64,000 bases of DNA from Streptomyces sp. L2 (GTDB lineage: Bacteria > Actinomycetota > Actinomycetes > Streptomycetales > Streptomycetaceae). The stretch covers positions 7,378,001 through 7,442,000 of the forward strand of contig NZ_QBDT01000001.1 of the NCBI RefSeq assembly GCF_004124325.1, in the 5' to 3' direction. The notes below the pieces were generated by a model. That model was not told the origin of the DNA. It searched no databases and saw only the letters and a program-made list of their open reading frames with translations. Shown here piece after piece: positions 1 through 8,211 of the stretch. The translations under genes and the position numbers were made by a program. Numbering within the stretch: the first letter of the stretch is position 1; each line of letters starts with the position of its first letter.

Positions 1-566
1 ACCACCGCTGGCCCGACTACCTCGCCCGGCGCCTCGCCACCGCCGGCACACCGGTCCGGGGCGTGGCCAACGAGGGGATCTCCGGCAACAAGGTCCTCGC
101 CGACGGCACCGGCCAGAGCGCCCTGCACCGCCTCGACCGGGACGTGCTCTCCCTGCCCGGCGTCCGGACCGTGTTCCTCTTCGAGGGGGTGAACGACCTC
201 AAGGCCCACACCGGCGTCACCGCCGGCGACCTCATCGCCGGCTACCGGGCCGTCGTCCGGCGGGCGCACGCGGCCGGCCGCTGCGTCGCCGCCGCGACCA
301 TCGCCCCGTTCAAGGGAACACCCGAGTGGGACCCGGCCGCCGAGTCCGCCCGCCGGGCCGTCAACCGGTACATCCGCACCAGCGGCGCGTTCGACGCGGT
401 CACCGACTTCGACCGCGTCCTGCGCGACCCCCACGACCCCGAGCGGATCCGCGCCGCCTTCGACAGCGGCGACCACCTCCACCCCGACGACCGGGCCATG
501 CGGGCCTTGGCCGACGCCGTACACCTCCCCGACCTCGACTGCCCCCCGCTGGAGCGCGCCCGCTGA
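1..566 (+). CDS. SGNH/GDSL-family hydrolase, 5' end missing
   Basis: The reading frame is open from base 3 and stops with TGA at 564-566, so only the C-terminal ~187 residues are present and the true start lies upstream of the window. The visible part carries SGNH block III (GVNDL, about residue 65 of the visible part) and block V (DHLHPDD near the end), which supply the oxyanion-hole Asn and the catalytic Asp and His. The nucleophile block is outside the window. The family contains secreted or cytoplasmic esterases and lipases; the substrate cannot be told from sequence. It converges on the next gene with a 28-bp gap. Confidence 0.9.
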   Translation, partial: HRWPDYLARRLATAGTPVRGVANEGISGNKVLADGTGQSALHRLDRDVLSLPGVRTVFLFEGVNDLKAHTGVTAGDLIAGYRAVVRRAHAAGRCVAAATIAPFKGTPEWDPAAESARRAVNRYIRTSGAFDAVTDFDRVLRDPHDPERIRAAFDSGDHLHPDDRAMRALADAVHLPDLDCPPLERAR

Positions 567-594
567 AGCGCCTCCGCTGAACGTGCCCCCGCCG

Positions 595-3546
595 TCAGCC
601 CGCGGCGGGCGGTTCCGGCGGGACCAGGCCGCGGCGGTGGGCGATCGCCACCGCCTCCGTGCGGCTCGCGGCGCCCAGTTTGGCGAGGATGTTGGACACG
701 TGGACGCTCGCCGTCTTGCCCGTGATGAACAGTTCCTCGCCGATCTGCCGGTTGCTGCGGCCCCGGGCGAGCAGGCGCAGCACGTCCTGCTCGCGGGCGG
801 TCAGCGGGGAGTCGCCGCCCGCGTCGGCGGCGGTGTCCGTGAGACGGCCGCGCCGGAGCAGCGCGTCGGTCCGCCGCAGCAGCGGAACGGCGCCGAGCGC
901 GGCCGCCGTCCGACGGGCCGCGCGCGCCGGCCCGGCCGCCTCCGTACGGCGCCCGACGGCCAGCAGCGCCTCCGCGTGCCGCAGCCGGCAGCGCGCCTGC
1001 TCGTAGGGATCGCCGTAGCCGAAGGCGGCGACCGCCTTCTCCCAGGCCGCCGGATCCGGCCCCGACACCGCCGTGGCGTACTCCGCCTCGGCCCGGGCCA
1101 GCCAGGCCTGCCCCTCGGGGCCCTGCGGGCGGCCCTCCTCGTCCTGCGCGGCCGTGGCTCGCGCCGCCTCGATCAGCTCGTCCGCGAGCCCGGCCCGGCG
1201 GGGCTCGTCCGCGAATCCGGCCCGGCGGGCCTGCTCCCGCGAGTCGCCGGCGGCCCGGTCGGCGACCGCCGCCAGGGCCAGGGCCGCGAGGCGGACCGTG
1301 ACGCCGGGCCGGCGGCCGGAGTCGTCGACGAGCGCCGCGACCGTGGCCCGCATCCGCTCCACCGCCGCCTCCGCGTCACCGCGCAGGGCGGCGGCGTCCG
1401 TCAGCACGATGCCCGCGATCAGCGTGCCCATCCAGGTGAACGGCCCCGCCAGCAGCGCCTCGGCCCGCACGGCCGTGTTCCCGTCGCCGCGCGCCACCGC
1501 CACGTAGAGCGCGGGCCCCACGATGTGCCCGGGCAGACCGGCGGCCGCGTCCAGGCACTCGTCCCAGCGCCCCAGCGTGTACAGCACCAGCAGCTGGAGA
1601 TAGCGCATCTCCAGCGGATACGGCGACGACAGCAGCCCGGCCCGGCGGGCCCGCTCCAGACCCTCGGTCAGCAGCGGCAGGCACTCACCGAGATCGCCGG
1701 CCTCGAACGCGCCCATGGCCAGGCTGAACAGGGCCCGCATCTCCACGGGACCGTGCCCGGCGGACCGGGCCAGCTCCCGGGCCTGACGCAGCCGCGCCCG
1801 CCCCTCCGGGGAGCGCCGGCCGCCGCCTTCGAGACCGGCCAGGGAGATCAGCAGATCGGCCCGGGCATCGGTGACACCCAGCTCCTCGGCCGCCCGCAGC
1901 GCCTGGTGGGCGATGCGCAGCGCGGCGGCGTCCTCACCGACCTGGCGGGCCGCCATCGCGTGGGTGGCCGCCGCCCACACCCACGTCCGGGACGGCGGCT
2001 CGGCCGGGATCATCGCCAGCGCCTCGCTGCTGTAGCGGAACGCCGCCGTCAGCCGGTCCACCGTGAGCAGGTTCCCGGCCAGCGTGTACCGGATCCGGGC
2101 GGCCAGCGCGGAGTCGGCGTCCTGGCCGACCTCGGCGAGCGCGGCCCGGGTCAGGGACACCGCCCGGTGCGCGTCCCCGCCGTGCGCCGCGGCGGCCGAC
2201 GCCCGCAGGGTGAGCGTGGCCCGGTCGACCCCGGTGAGGGCGGGACGCGCGGACGGCGGGACGGACGCCCACAGGTCCAGCGCGGCCTCCAGGTGCCGCA
2301 GTTCCTCGGCCGGGGCGCCCACCCGGCGCGCGTGATCGGCCGCCTCCAGGGAGGCGGCCAGCGCCTCGGGCAGGTCGTGGCTCTCCCGGTAGTGGTGGGC
2401 GCGCTCGGCGGCCGTCTCCTCGCCGCCGCGGGCGGTGAGCAGCCTGGCGTACGCGCCGTGCAGCCGGGACCGCTCACCGGGCAGCAGGTCGGCGTAGACG
2501 GCCTCCCGGATGAGGGCGTGCCGGAAGGAGTACGTGTCCCCGGCGCCGGGGACCAGCAGCTGCCGTCCGACGGCCTCGCGCAGCGCCGACTCCAGCGCGT
2601 CCTCGGGCAGCCCGGCCGCGTCCCGCAGCAGGTCGTGCCCGACGCGGCGGCCGGCCACCGCGGCGGTCCGCAGCACGCGCTGTGCCGTGTCCGGCAGCTG
2701 TTCGACCCGGATCAGCAGCACGTCCGCCAGCCCGCTGGGCAGCCCGCCGGAGTCCGCGCCGGCCGCCGCGACCAGTTCCTCCGCGTAGAAGGCGTTGCCC
2801 TCCGCGCGCTCGACGATGCCGCGCACCGTGGACTCGGGCAGCGGACTCTCCCGCAGCGCCCGGACCAGCCGGTCGACCTCGGCGTCGGGCAGCGGCCGCA
2901 GTTCCAGGCGCTCCACGGCGGGCAGCCGGACCAGCTCGGCGAGCAGGGGGCGCAGGGGGTGGCGGCGGTGCAGGTCGTCGGAGCGGTAGGAGGCGAACAC
3001 CGCGAGCCGGCGGTCGGCGGTGCCCGGTCCCGGGCGGTGCGGCACGCCCCGGCTGAGCAGGAAGCGCAGCAGGTCCCGGGAGGACTGGTCGGCCCAGTGC
3101 AGGTCCTCCAGGACGAGCAGCAGCGGGGCCCGCGCGGCGAGGTCGGCGAGCAGGCCCGCGACGCCCTCGAAGAGCCGCAGCCGGGCGTCGGGGTCCCGGG
3201 CCGTGTCCGTTCCGGCGCCGAGCAGCCGGTCCACCACCGGATGCCCGGCCAGCACCCCGGAGAACCGCTCGTCGTCGGCGAGCACGCCCAGGATCTCGGT
3301 GAACGGCAGATACGGCAGACCGACGTCCCCGAGGTCGACGCAGTGTCCGGTGACCACGCTCACCCCGGCCCGTCCGGCCCGTCCGGCGGCCTCGTCCAGC
3401 AGCCGTGTCTTGCCCACCCCGGCGTCCCCGGCGATCAGCACGGCCCGCGCCTCACCGCCCCGGGCGCGCTCCAGCACGCCGGACAGCCGGGCCAGTTCCT
3501 CGTCCCGGCCGACCAGCGGCGATGTGCTGAACGTGGTCTGCGACAC
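595..3546 (-). CDS. LAL-type LuxR transcriptional regulator with AAA ATPase domain
   Basis: A 983-residue protein. An N-terminal AAA/NACHT-like ATPase carries Walker A GDAGVGKT near residue 35 and Walker B LLLVLEDLHWAD near 140. A long alpha-helical TPR-like middle follows, then a C-terminal LuxR HTH beginning LTAREQDVLRLLARG. This is the layout of the large MalT-like (LAL) activators, which act as ATP-controlled transcription activators. The frame extends upstream to 3642, but the N-terminal extension is low-complexity. I chose GTG at 3546 (protein begins VSQTTFSTSPLVGRDEEL), because LAL proteins normally start just before the VGRD motif. No target operon is evident next to it. Confidence 0.88.
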   Translation of the reverse strand: MSQTTFSTSPLVGRDEELARLSGVLERARGGEARAVLIAGDAGVGKTRLLDEAAGRAGRAGVSVVTGHCVDLGDVGLPYLPFTEILGVLADDERFSGVLAGHPVVDRLLGAGTDTARDPDARLRLFEGVAGLLADLAARAPLLLVLEDLHWADQSSRDLLRFLLSRGVPHRPGPGTADRRLAVFASYRSDDLHRRHPLRPLLAELVRLPAVERLELRPLPDAEVDRLVRALRESPLPESTVRGIVERAEGNAFYAEELVAAAGADSGGLPSGLADVLLIRVEQLPDTAQRVLRTAAVAGRRVGHDLLRDAAGLPEDALESALREAVGRQLLVPGAGDTYSFRHALIREAVYADLLPGERSRLHGAYARLLTARGGEETAAERAHHYRESHDLPEALAASLEAADHARRVGAPAEELRHLEAALDLWASVPPSARPALTGVDRATLTLRASAAAAHGGDAHRAVSLTRAALAEVGQDADSALAARIRYTLAGNLLTVDRLTAAFRYSSEALAMIPAEPPSRTWVWAAATHAMAARQVGEDAAALRIAHQALRAAEELGVTDARADLLISLAGLEGGGRRSPEGRARLRQARELARSAGHGPVEMRALFSLAMGAFEAGDLGECLPLLTEGLERARRAGLLSSPYPLEMRYLQLLVLYTLGRWDECLDAAAGLPGHIVGPALYVAVARGDGNTAVRAEALLAGPFTWMGTLIAGIVLTDAAALRGDAEAAVERMRATVAALVDDSGRRPGVTVRLAALALAAVADRAAGDSREQARRAGFADEPRRAGLADELIEAARATAAQDEEGRPQGPEGQAWLARAEAEYATAVSGPDPAAWEKAVAAFGYGDPYEQARCRLRHAEALLAVGRRTEAAGPARAARRTAAALGAVPLLRRTDALLRRGRLTDTAADAGGDSPLTAREQDVLRLLARGRSNRQIGEELFITGKTASVHVSNILAKLGAASRTEAVAIAHRRGLVPPEPPAAG

Positions 3547-3652
3547 GGCCCCATCCTGACACGCACCACCGACAACCCGCCCGTGACCTGCGCCGGTTCG
3601 GCCACGGGCCGCGCGGGCCGACCACTCGCCGGCCGCCCTCACCGTCGGCGCG

Positions 3653-4003
3653 TCAGCGCAGCGTCTCCGCCCAGTTCGCCGGCACCCGGCCCGCCGGGCC
3701 CGGCGCCGGCTGGCCGGCGGGGCGGCTCGCCGGGGGAGCGAGGTCGGGTCCGGTGCCGTACAGCTCCTCCGTGGCGAAGTTCCAGAACCAGTGCTCGCCC
3801 GGTTCGAAGCTGCGGATCACCGGGTGCCCGGTCTCCCGGTAGTGCGCGGTGGCGTGCTTGGCCGGGGAGTCGTCGCAGCAGCCGATGTGCCCGCACGTCG
3901 CACACCGGCGCAGGTGGAACCACCAGCCCCCGGCGGCCTCGCACTCCACGCACCCGGTGCCGCTCGGCGGCACGCCCGGGTCGATCCCGCTCACCTCGCT
4001 CAT
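3653..4003 (-). CDS. UBP-type zinc-finger protein
   Basis: A 116-residue protein made almost entirely of a ZnF-UBP fold. Putative zinc ligands are Cys18, Cys21, Cys34, Cys37, Cys42 or 43, His50, His54 and His60, and the order C-x2-C...C-x2-C...H-x3-H...H fits the family. In eukaryotes this fold binds the free C-terminal Gly-Gly tail of ubiquitin; actinobacteria lack ubiquitin, so the ligand here is unknown. The start codon overlaps the stop of the upstream histidine kinase by 4 bp, so the two are translationally coupled. It is the last gene of a three-gene operon that also encodes a response regulator fused to a thioredoxin-reductase-like flavoprotein. Confidence 0.9.
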   Translation of the reverse strand: MSEVSGIDPGVPPSGTGCVECEAAGGWWFHLRRCATCGHIGCCDDSPAKHATAHYRETGHPVIRSFEPGEHWFWNFATEELYGTGPDLAPPASRPAGQPAPGPAGRVPANWAETLR

Positions 4004-5475
4004 ACGGCCTCCTCAGCCGGTGAGTCCGCGGCCCGGTCGCCGGCCGTCTCGGCGGTCAGGGGCAGCAGCACCTGGAAGCGGGTGTCGCCCGGCACCGACT
4101 CGACCCGCAGGCTGCCGTGGTGCTTGTCGACCACGATCCGCCAGGAGATGTCCAGACCGAGCCCCGTGCCCTCACCGACCGGCTTGGTCGTGAAGAACGG
4201 GTCGAAGATCCGGCCCTTGATCTCCGGCGGGATGCCGGGTCCGGTGTCCCGGAACTCCACCAGAAGCCGCTCGTGGTCCCGCGCGGTCCGCACGGTGAGG
4301 GTGCCGGCCCCGCCCGCGCCGGCGATCGCGGAGACCGCGTTGTCGATCAGGTTCGTCCACACCTGGTTCAGCTCCGCCGGGTAGGCCGGCACCGGCGGGA
4401 GCGTACGGTCGTACTCCTTGACGACCTCGACGCGCGAGCCGATCTTGCCCGACAGCATCAGCAAGGTGCTGTCGAGGAGTTCGTGCACGTCGACCACCCG
4501 GAAGGGCGCCCGGTCCAGCTGCGCGTACTGCTTGGCGGCGTCCACGAGGTGCGAGATCCGGGTCGTGGAGTCCTCGATCTCGTTCATCAGCAGCTCGGTC
4601 TCGATGGTGTAGTTGAGCCAGGCGACCGCCCCGGCCAGCACCTCCTCGTCGACCGCGGCCGCGACCTGCTCCAGCCAGTCGGTGTCCAGACCGGCCTGCA
4701 CGAACGTCGGCGCCACCTGCCAGCCGAAGTCGATGCCGCGGTCCTCCAGCCACTCCGTCAGCGCGTCCTCCCGGTCGGACGCCTCCAGCGGGCTGAGCGC
4801 CGGGGCCTTGGCGACCCGCTCGGCGGTCCGCTCCTGGATCTCGATCAGATCCGCCAGCGCGTCCCGGGAGAACGGGCCCTCGGCGATCACATGGAGCTTG
4901 TGCCGCATCTTCGCGACCCGCTCCCGCAGGGTCGAGGTGGCCCGGACGGCCGCAGCCGCGGGATTGTTCAGCTCGTGGGTGAGCCCGGCCGACAACGAGC
5001 CGAGCGCCAGCAGCCGTTCCCGCTGCCCGATCGCGGCCTGGGTGTTCTTCGACCCGAAGAACAGGCCCTCCAGCAGGTGGACCGCCATCGGGAACCACTC
5101 GGCCATGATCTGCGCGAAGGTGTCCGCCGGCAGCACGAAGAACCGCGTCGGCTCCGTCACCCGCATCGAGTTCCGGTAGACCTGCCCGGCCGCGTCCCCG
5201 AGATAGGCCTGCGTGGCGCCCGCGTACACCCCGCGCTGCGCGGTCCGCGAGACCTCCACGTCGTCCTGGCCGACGCGCCGCGAGAGTACGACCGTGCCCT
5301 CGATCATCACGAAGAAGCAGGTCGCCGGGTCACCCTCGGCGTACACCGGGCCGGGCTGGAACAGCTCCACCCGGCCCTCGCTGCACAGCCGCCCCAACTG
5401 CTCGGGGGCCAGCTTCTCGAACAGGAACAGGGAGCCGATCTCCTTCGGGCTGCACGGCATCACCTGCCCGCTCAT
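4000..5475 (-). CDS. Soluble sensor histidine kinase with cyclic-nucleotide-binding domain
   Basis: A 491-residue protein with no membrane segment. An N-terminal CRP-like cNMP-binding beta-roll spans about residues 15-135. A linker precedes the H-box LTHELNNP with phospho-acceptor His167, followed by a long helical insert and a C-terminal HATPase_c with N-box NLIDNAV, G1 DTGPGIP and FFTTKP...GTGLGL. It should autophosphorylate in the cytoplasm in response to a ligand of the cNMP fold, possibly cAMP, though the pocket cannot be verified by eye. It overlaps the genes on both sides by 4 bp. The obvious partner receiver is the one fused to the flavoprotein encoded immediately upstream. Confidence 0.92.
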   Translation of the reverse strand: MSGQVMPCSPKEIGSLFLFEKLAPEQLGRLCSEGRVELFQPGPVYAEGDPATCFFVMIEGTVVLSRRVGQDDVEVSRTAQRGVYAGATQAYLGDAAGQVYRNSMRVTEPTRFFVLPADTFAQIMAEWFPMAVHLLEGLFFGSKNTQAAIGQRERLLALGSLSAGLTHELNNPAAAAVRATSTLRERVAKMRHKLHVIAEGPFSRDALADLIEIQERTAERVAKAPALSPLEASDREDALTEWLEDRGIDFGWQVAPTFVQAGLDTDWLEQVAAAVDEEVLAGAVAWLNYTIETELLMNEIEDSTTRISHLVDAAKQYAQLDRAPFRVVDVHELLDSTLLMLSGKIGSRVEVVKEYDRTLPPVPAYPAELNQVWTNLIDNAVSAIAGAGGAGTLTVRTARDHERLLVEFRDTGPGIPPEIKGRIFDPFFTTKPVGEGTGLGLDISWRIVVDKHHGSLRVESVPGDTRFQVLLPLTAETAGDRAADSPAEEAV

Positions 5476-7148
5476 GACTGCTCCAGATACCGGTGGACGA
5501 GCATCACGGCCATGGCTCCCTCTCCGACGGCGGACGCGACCCGCTTGGCGGACTCGGCGCGCGCGTCACCCGCCACGAACACCCCGGGCACGCTGGTCTC
5601 CAGGTGGTACGGCGCCCGGTCCAGCTCCCAGCCCGCCGGCGGCCGCCCCTCGACGGCCAGGTCCGGGCCGGCCAGGATGAACCCGCGCTCGTCCCGCAGC
5701 ACCGTCTCGCCCAGCCAGTCGGTCAGCGGGGCGGCACCGATGAACACGAACATCCACTGCGCGTCCACCCGTTCGCTCTCCCCTGTGCCGGTGTGGCGCA
5801 GCGTCAGCTGTTCCAGGTGGTCCGTGCCGTGCGCGGCGTCCACCGCCGTGTGGCAGCGCACCGAGATGTTCGGCGCCTCGTCGAGCTGCTGGATCAGGTA
5901 GTGCGACATCGACGCCGACAGGTCCGGGCCGCGCACCAGCAGCGTCACCGACTTGGCGAACCGCGACAGGTACATCGCCGCCTGGCCCGCCGAGTTGGCG
6001 CCGCCGACGATGTACACGTCGTGCCCCTGGCAGGCGGCCGCCTCCGTCAGCGCGGAGCCGTAGAACACCCCGCACCCGGTCAGGTCGGTGCAGCCGGCCG
6101 CGTCCAGCTGCCGGTACTGCACGCCGGTCGCCAGGATCACGCTGTGCGCGGCGACCGCCGAGCCGTCCGAGAACCGTACGACCCGTGCCGCACCGCACGC
6201 CTCGAGACCGGTCACCTCGCGCGCGGTGAGGATCTCGGCGCCGAACCGGGCCGCCTGCCGCCGCGCCCGCTCGGTGAGCTGCGCGCCGGAGACGCCGTCG
6301 GGGAATCCCAGGTAGTTCTCGATGCGGGAGCTCTGCCCGGCCTGCCCGCCCGTGGCCGAGCGTTCCACGAGCACGGTCCGCAGGCCCTCGGAGGCGCCGT
6401 AGACGGCCGCGCCGAGTCCCGCGGGGCCGCCGCCGATGACCACGAGGTCGTAGAAGTCGGAGGTGGGTGTGGTCGCGAGGCCGACGCGCGCGGCCAGTTC
6501 GGGTGCCTCGGGCTCCACCAGTGCCGTGCCGTCCGGGGTGATCACCACCGGCAGCCGTTCACCGTCCTGCCCGGCCGCAGTCAGCAGCCGCCGCCCCTCC
6601 GGCTCCTGCACCGAGTACCAGCGGTACGGCACCTGGTTGCGGGCCAGGAACTCGCGGACGTCCGAGGAGCGGGCCGACCAGCGGTGCCCGACGACCTTGG
6701 TGCTCGGCACCGGCCGGTGGTCGCCGGCCCGCCACGCCTGCAGGAGGTCGTCCAGCACCGGGTAGAGCTTCTCCTCCGGCGGGTCCCAGGGCTTGAGCAG
6801 ATAGTGGTCCAGGTCGACGACGTTGATCGCGTCGATCGCCGCGTTCGTGTCCGCGTACGCGGTCAGCAGCACCCGGCGCGCGCCCGGGTACACGTCCAGG
6901 GCCTGCTCCAGGAACTCGATGCCGTTCATCTGCGGCATGCGGTAGTCCGCGAGGATCACGGCCACCAGGTCGCCGCGCAGCTTCAGCTCGCGCAGCGCCT
7001 CCAGCGCCGACTCGCCGGACTCCGCGCGCACGATCCGGTACGACTCGCCGTAGCGCCGCCGCAGGTCACGGGCGACGGCGCGGGAGACCCCCGGATCGTC
7101 GTCCACGGTCAGAATGACGGTCCGCGCTGTCTCGGCGGCCTGTGCCAT
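5472..7148 (-). CDS. Response regulator fused to thioredoxin-reductase-like FAD oxidoreductase
   Basis: A 558-residue protein. Residues ~10-140 are a receiver domain (acidic DDD at 16-18, phospho-acceptor Asp68 in ADYRMP, Thr96, Lys119). Residues ~145-225 resemble a thioredoxin/glutaredoxin fold but have Ser-Ala-Arg-Ser where a CxxC would be expected. Residues ~233-558 are a pyridine-nucleotide disulphide oxidoreductase of the TrxR class, with FAD motif GGGPAG at 239-244 and an NAD(P) motif VGGANSAGQAA near 385. The redox CxxC of classical TrxR is replaced by GCGVFYG with a single Cys359, so disulphide reductase activity is doubtful. A GGGAG ribosome site lies 4-5 bases before the ATG. First gene of a coupled operon with a cNMP-domain kinase and a UBP zinc finger. 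Confidence 0.92.
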   Translation of the reverse strand: MAQAAETARTVILTVDDDPGVSRAVARDLRRRYGESYRIVRAESGESALEALRELKLRGDLVAVILADYRMPQMNGIEFLEQALDVYPGARRVLLTAYADTNAAIDAINVVDLDHYLLKPWDPPEEKLYPVLDDLLQAWRAGDHRPVPSTKVVGHRWSARSSDVREFLARNQVPYRWYSVQEPEGRRLLTAAGQDGERLPVVITPDGTALVEPEAPELAARVGLATTPTSDFYDLVVIGGGPAGLGAAVYGASEGLRTVLVERSATGGQAGQSSRIENYLGFPDGVSGAQLTERARRQAARFGAEILTAREVTGLEACGAARVVRFSDGSAVAAHSVILATGVQYRQLDAAGCTDLTGCGVFYGSALTEAAACQGHDVYIVGGANSAGQAAMYLSRFAKSVTLLVRGPDLSASMSHYLIQQLDEAPNISVRCHTAVDAAHGTDHLEQLTLRHTGTGESERVDAQWMFVFIGAAPLTDWLGETVLRDERGFILAGPDLAVEGRPPAGWELDRAPYHLETSVPGVFVAGDARAESAKRVASAVGEGAMAVMLVHRYLEQS

Positions 7149-7283
7149 GCGTCTCCCACCCCGAGTGGTCGGTTCCCGCCCATCGTATGTTCGATCGCCC
7201 TGGCGCGCTCTGGTATTCCGCCGCCCCCACGGGGCATGGGTGAAGACTGATCACCCGTCCCCGGACAACGAGGAGGCCATGGA

Positions 7284-8150
7284 ATGACACGCCCGGTCAC
7301 GGCAGGGGTGGACGGTACGGAGGAGAGCCTCGCCGCGCTCCGGTGGGCGGGCCGGGAGGCCGTACGCCGGGGTCTGCCGCTGCGCGTGGTGCACGCCTGG
7401 CGGTACACGGCGGACCTGGCGGTCGCGGACCGCGACACCCAGCACGGCTGGGTGGCCGAGGGCACGGCCGAGGCGGTCCGCGCCGTCGCGGAGCGGCACC
7501 CCGGGCTGGAGGCGAGCGTGGACGTGGTCGAGGGCCGGGCCGCCACGGCGCTGGCGGAGGCGTCGGCCGGGGCCGAGCTCCTGGTCCTCGGCTCGCGCGG
7601 GCACGGCACGGTCGTCGGGTTCCTGCTCGGTTCGGTCGGGCAGCAGGTGATCGCGGAAGCCGCCCGGCCGGTGGTGCTGGTGCGGGCCGGCGACGACGCG
7701 GCGGCGGAGGCCGCCGGGCGGGGTGTCGTCGTGGGCCAGCACGGCACCCCCGAGGACAGCGCGGGCGCGCTGCGGTTCGCGTTCGAGACGGCGGCGGCCC
7801 GGGGTGCCACCGTCCACGCGGTCCGCGCCTGGGCCCTCCCGCCCGTCTTCGCCTACAGCCCGGGCTCGATGAAGCTCCTGGACGACGCCGGGGGCCTCGA
7901 ACCGTACGAGAAGCAGGCCCTCGCGGAGGCCCTGGGGCCGTGGCGGGAGCGGTTCCCGGAGGTGCCCGTGGCCGAGCACGTGGAGATGGGCAGCGCCGGC
8001 CAGGTGCTGCTGTCGATGGCCGAGGGCGCCCAGCTGGTGGTCGTCGGGCGCCGGGAACGCCGTACGGCGGTCGGCGCCCGCATCGGCTCGGTGGCGCACG
8101 GCGTGCTGCACCACGCGCGGTGCCCGGTGGCGGTGGTCCCGCAGGAGTGA
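7284..8150 (+). CDS. Tandem universal stress protein (two Usp domains)
   Basis: A 288-residue protein with two UspA folds (about 1-138 and 150-288). The first has an intact ATP-binding signature G-x2-G-x9-G-S (GSRGHGTVVGFLLGS). In the second the equivalent stretch reads GRRERRTAVGARIGS, so the second glycine is a glutamate and nucleotide binding may be impaired. AGGAGG at 7271-7276 precedes the ATG at 7284; another ATG at 7279 is followed at once by a stop. Divergently transcribed from the response-regulator/flavoprotein operon across 135 bp, so the two may share a control region. Such proteins are usually induced by hypoxia, redox stress or stationary phase. Confidence 0.93.
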   Translation: MTRPVTAGVDGTEESLAALRWAGREAVRRGLPLRVVHAWRYTADLAVADRDTQHGWVAEGTAEAVRAVAERHPGLEASVDVVEGRAATALAEASAGAELLVLGSRGHGTVVGFLLGSVGQQVIAEAARPVVLVRAGDDAAAEAAGRGVVVGQHGTPEDSAGALRFAFETAAARGATVHAVRAWALPPVFAYSPGSMKLLDDAGGLEPYEKQALAEALGPWRERFPEVPVAEHVEMGSAGQVLLSMAEGAQLVVVGRRERRTAVGARIGSVAHGVLHHARCPVAVVPQE

Positions 8151-8211
8151 CGCGGGCCGGGGGGACACGGGTGTCGCGGGCCGGGGGTGACGAGGGGACC
8201 GGGGGGTGGGG

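Noticed and set aside
583..4023. Very long open frame (1146 codons) on the plus strand
   Set aside because: It lies opposite the LAL regulator and UBP genes. Its translation is Arg/Gly/Pro/Gln-rich with no family motifs, a normal shadow in very high-GC DNA. The same applies to the 1245-codon frame at 33447-37184.
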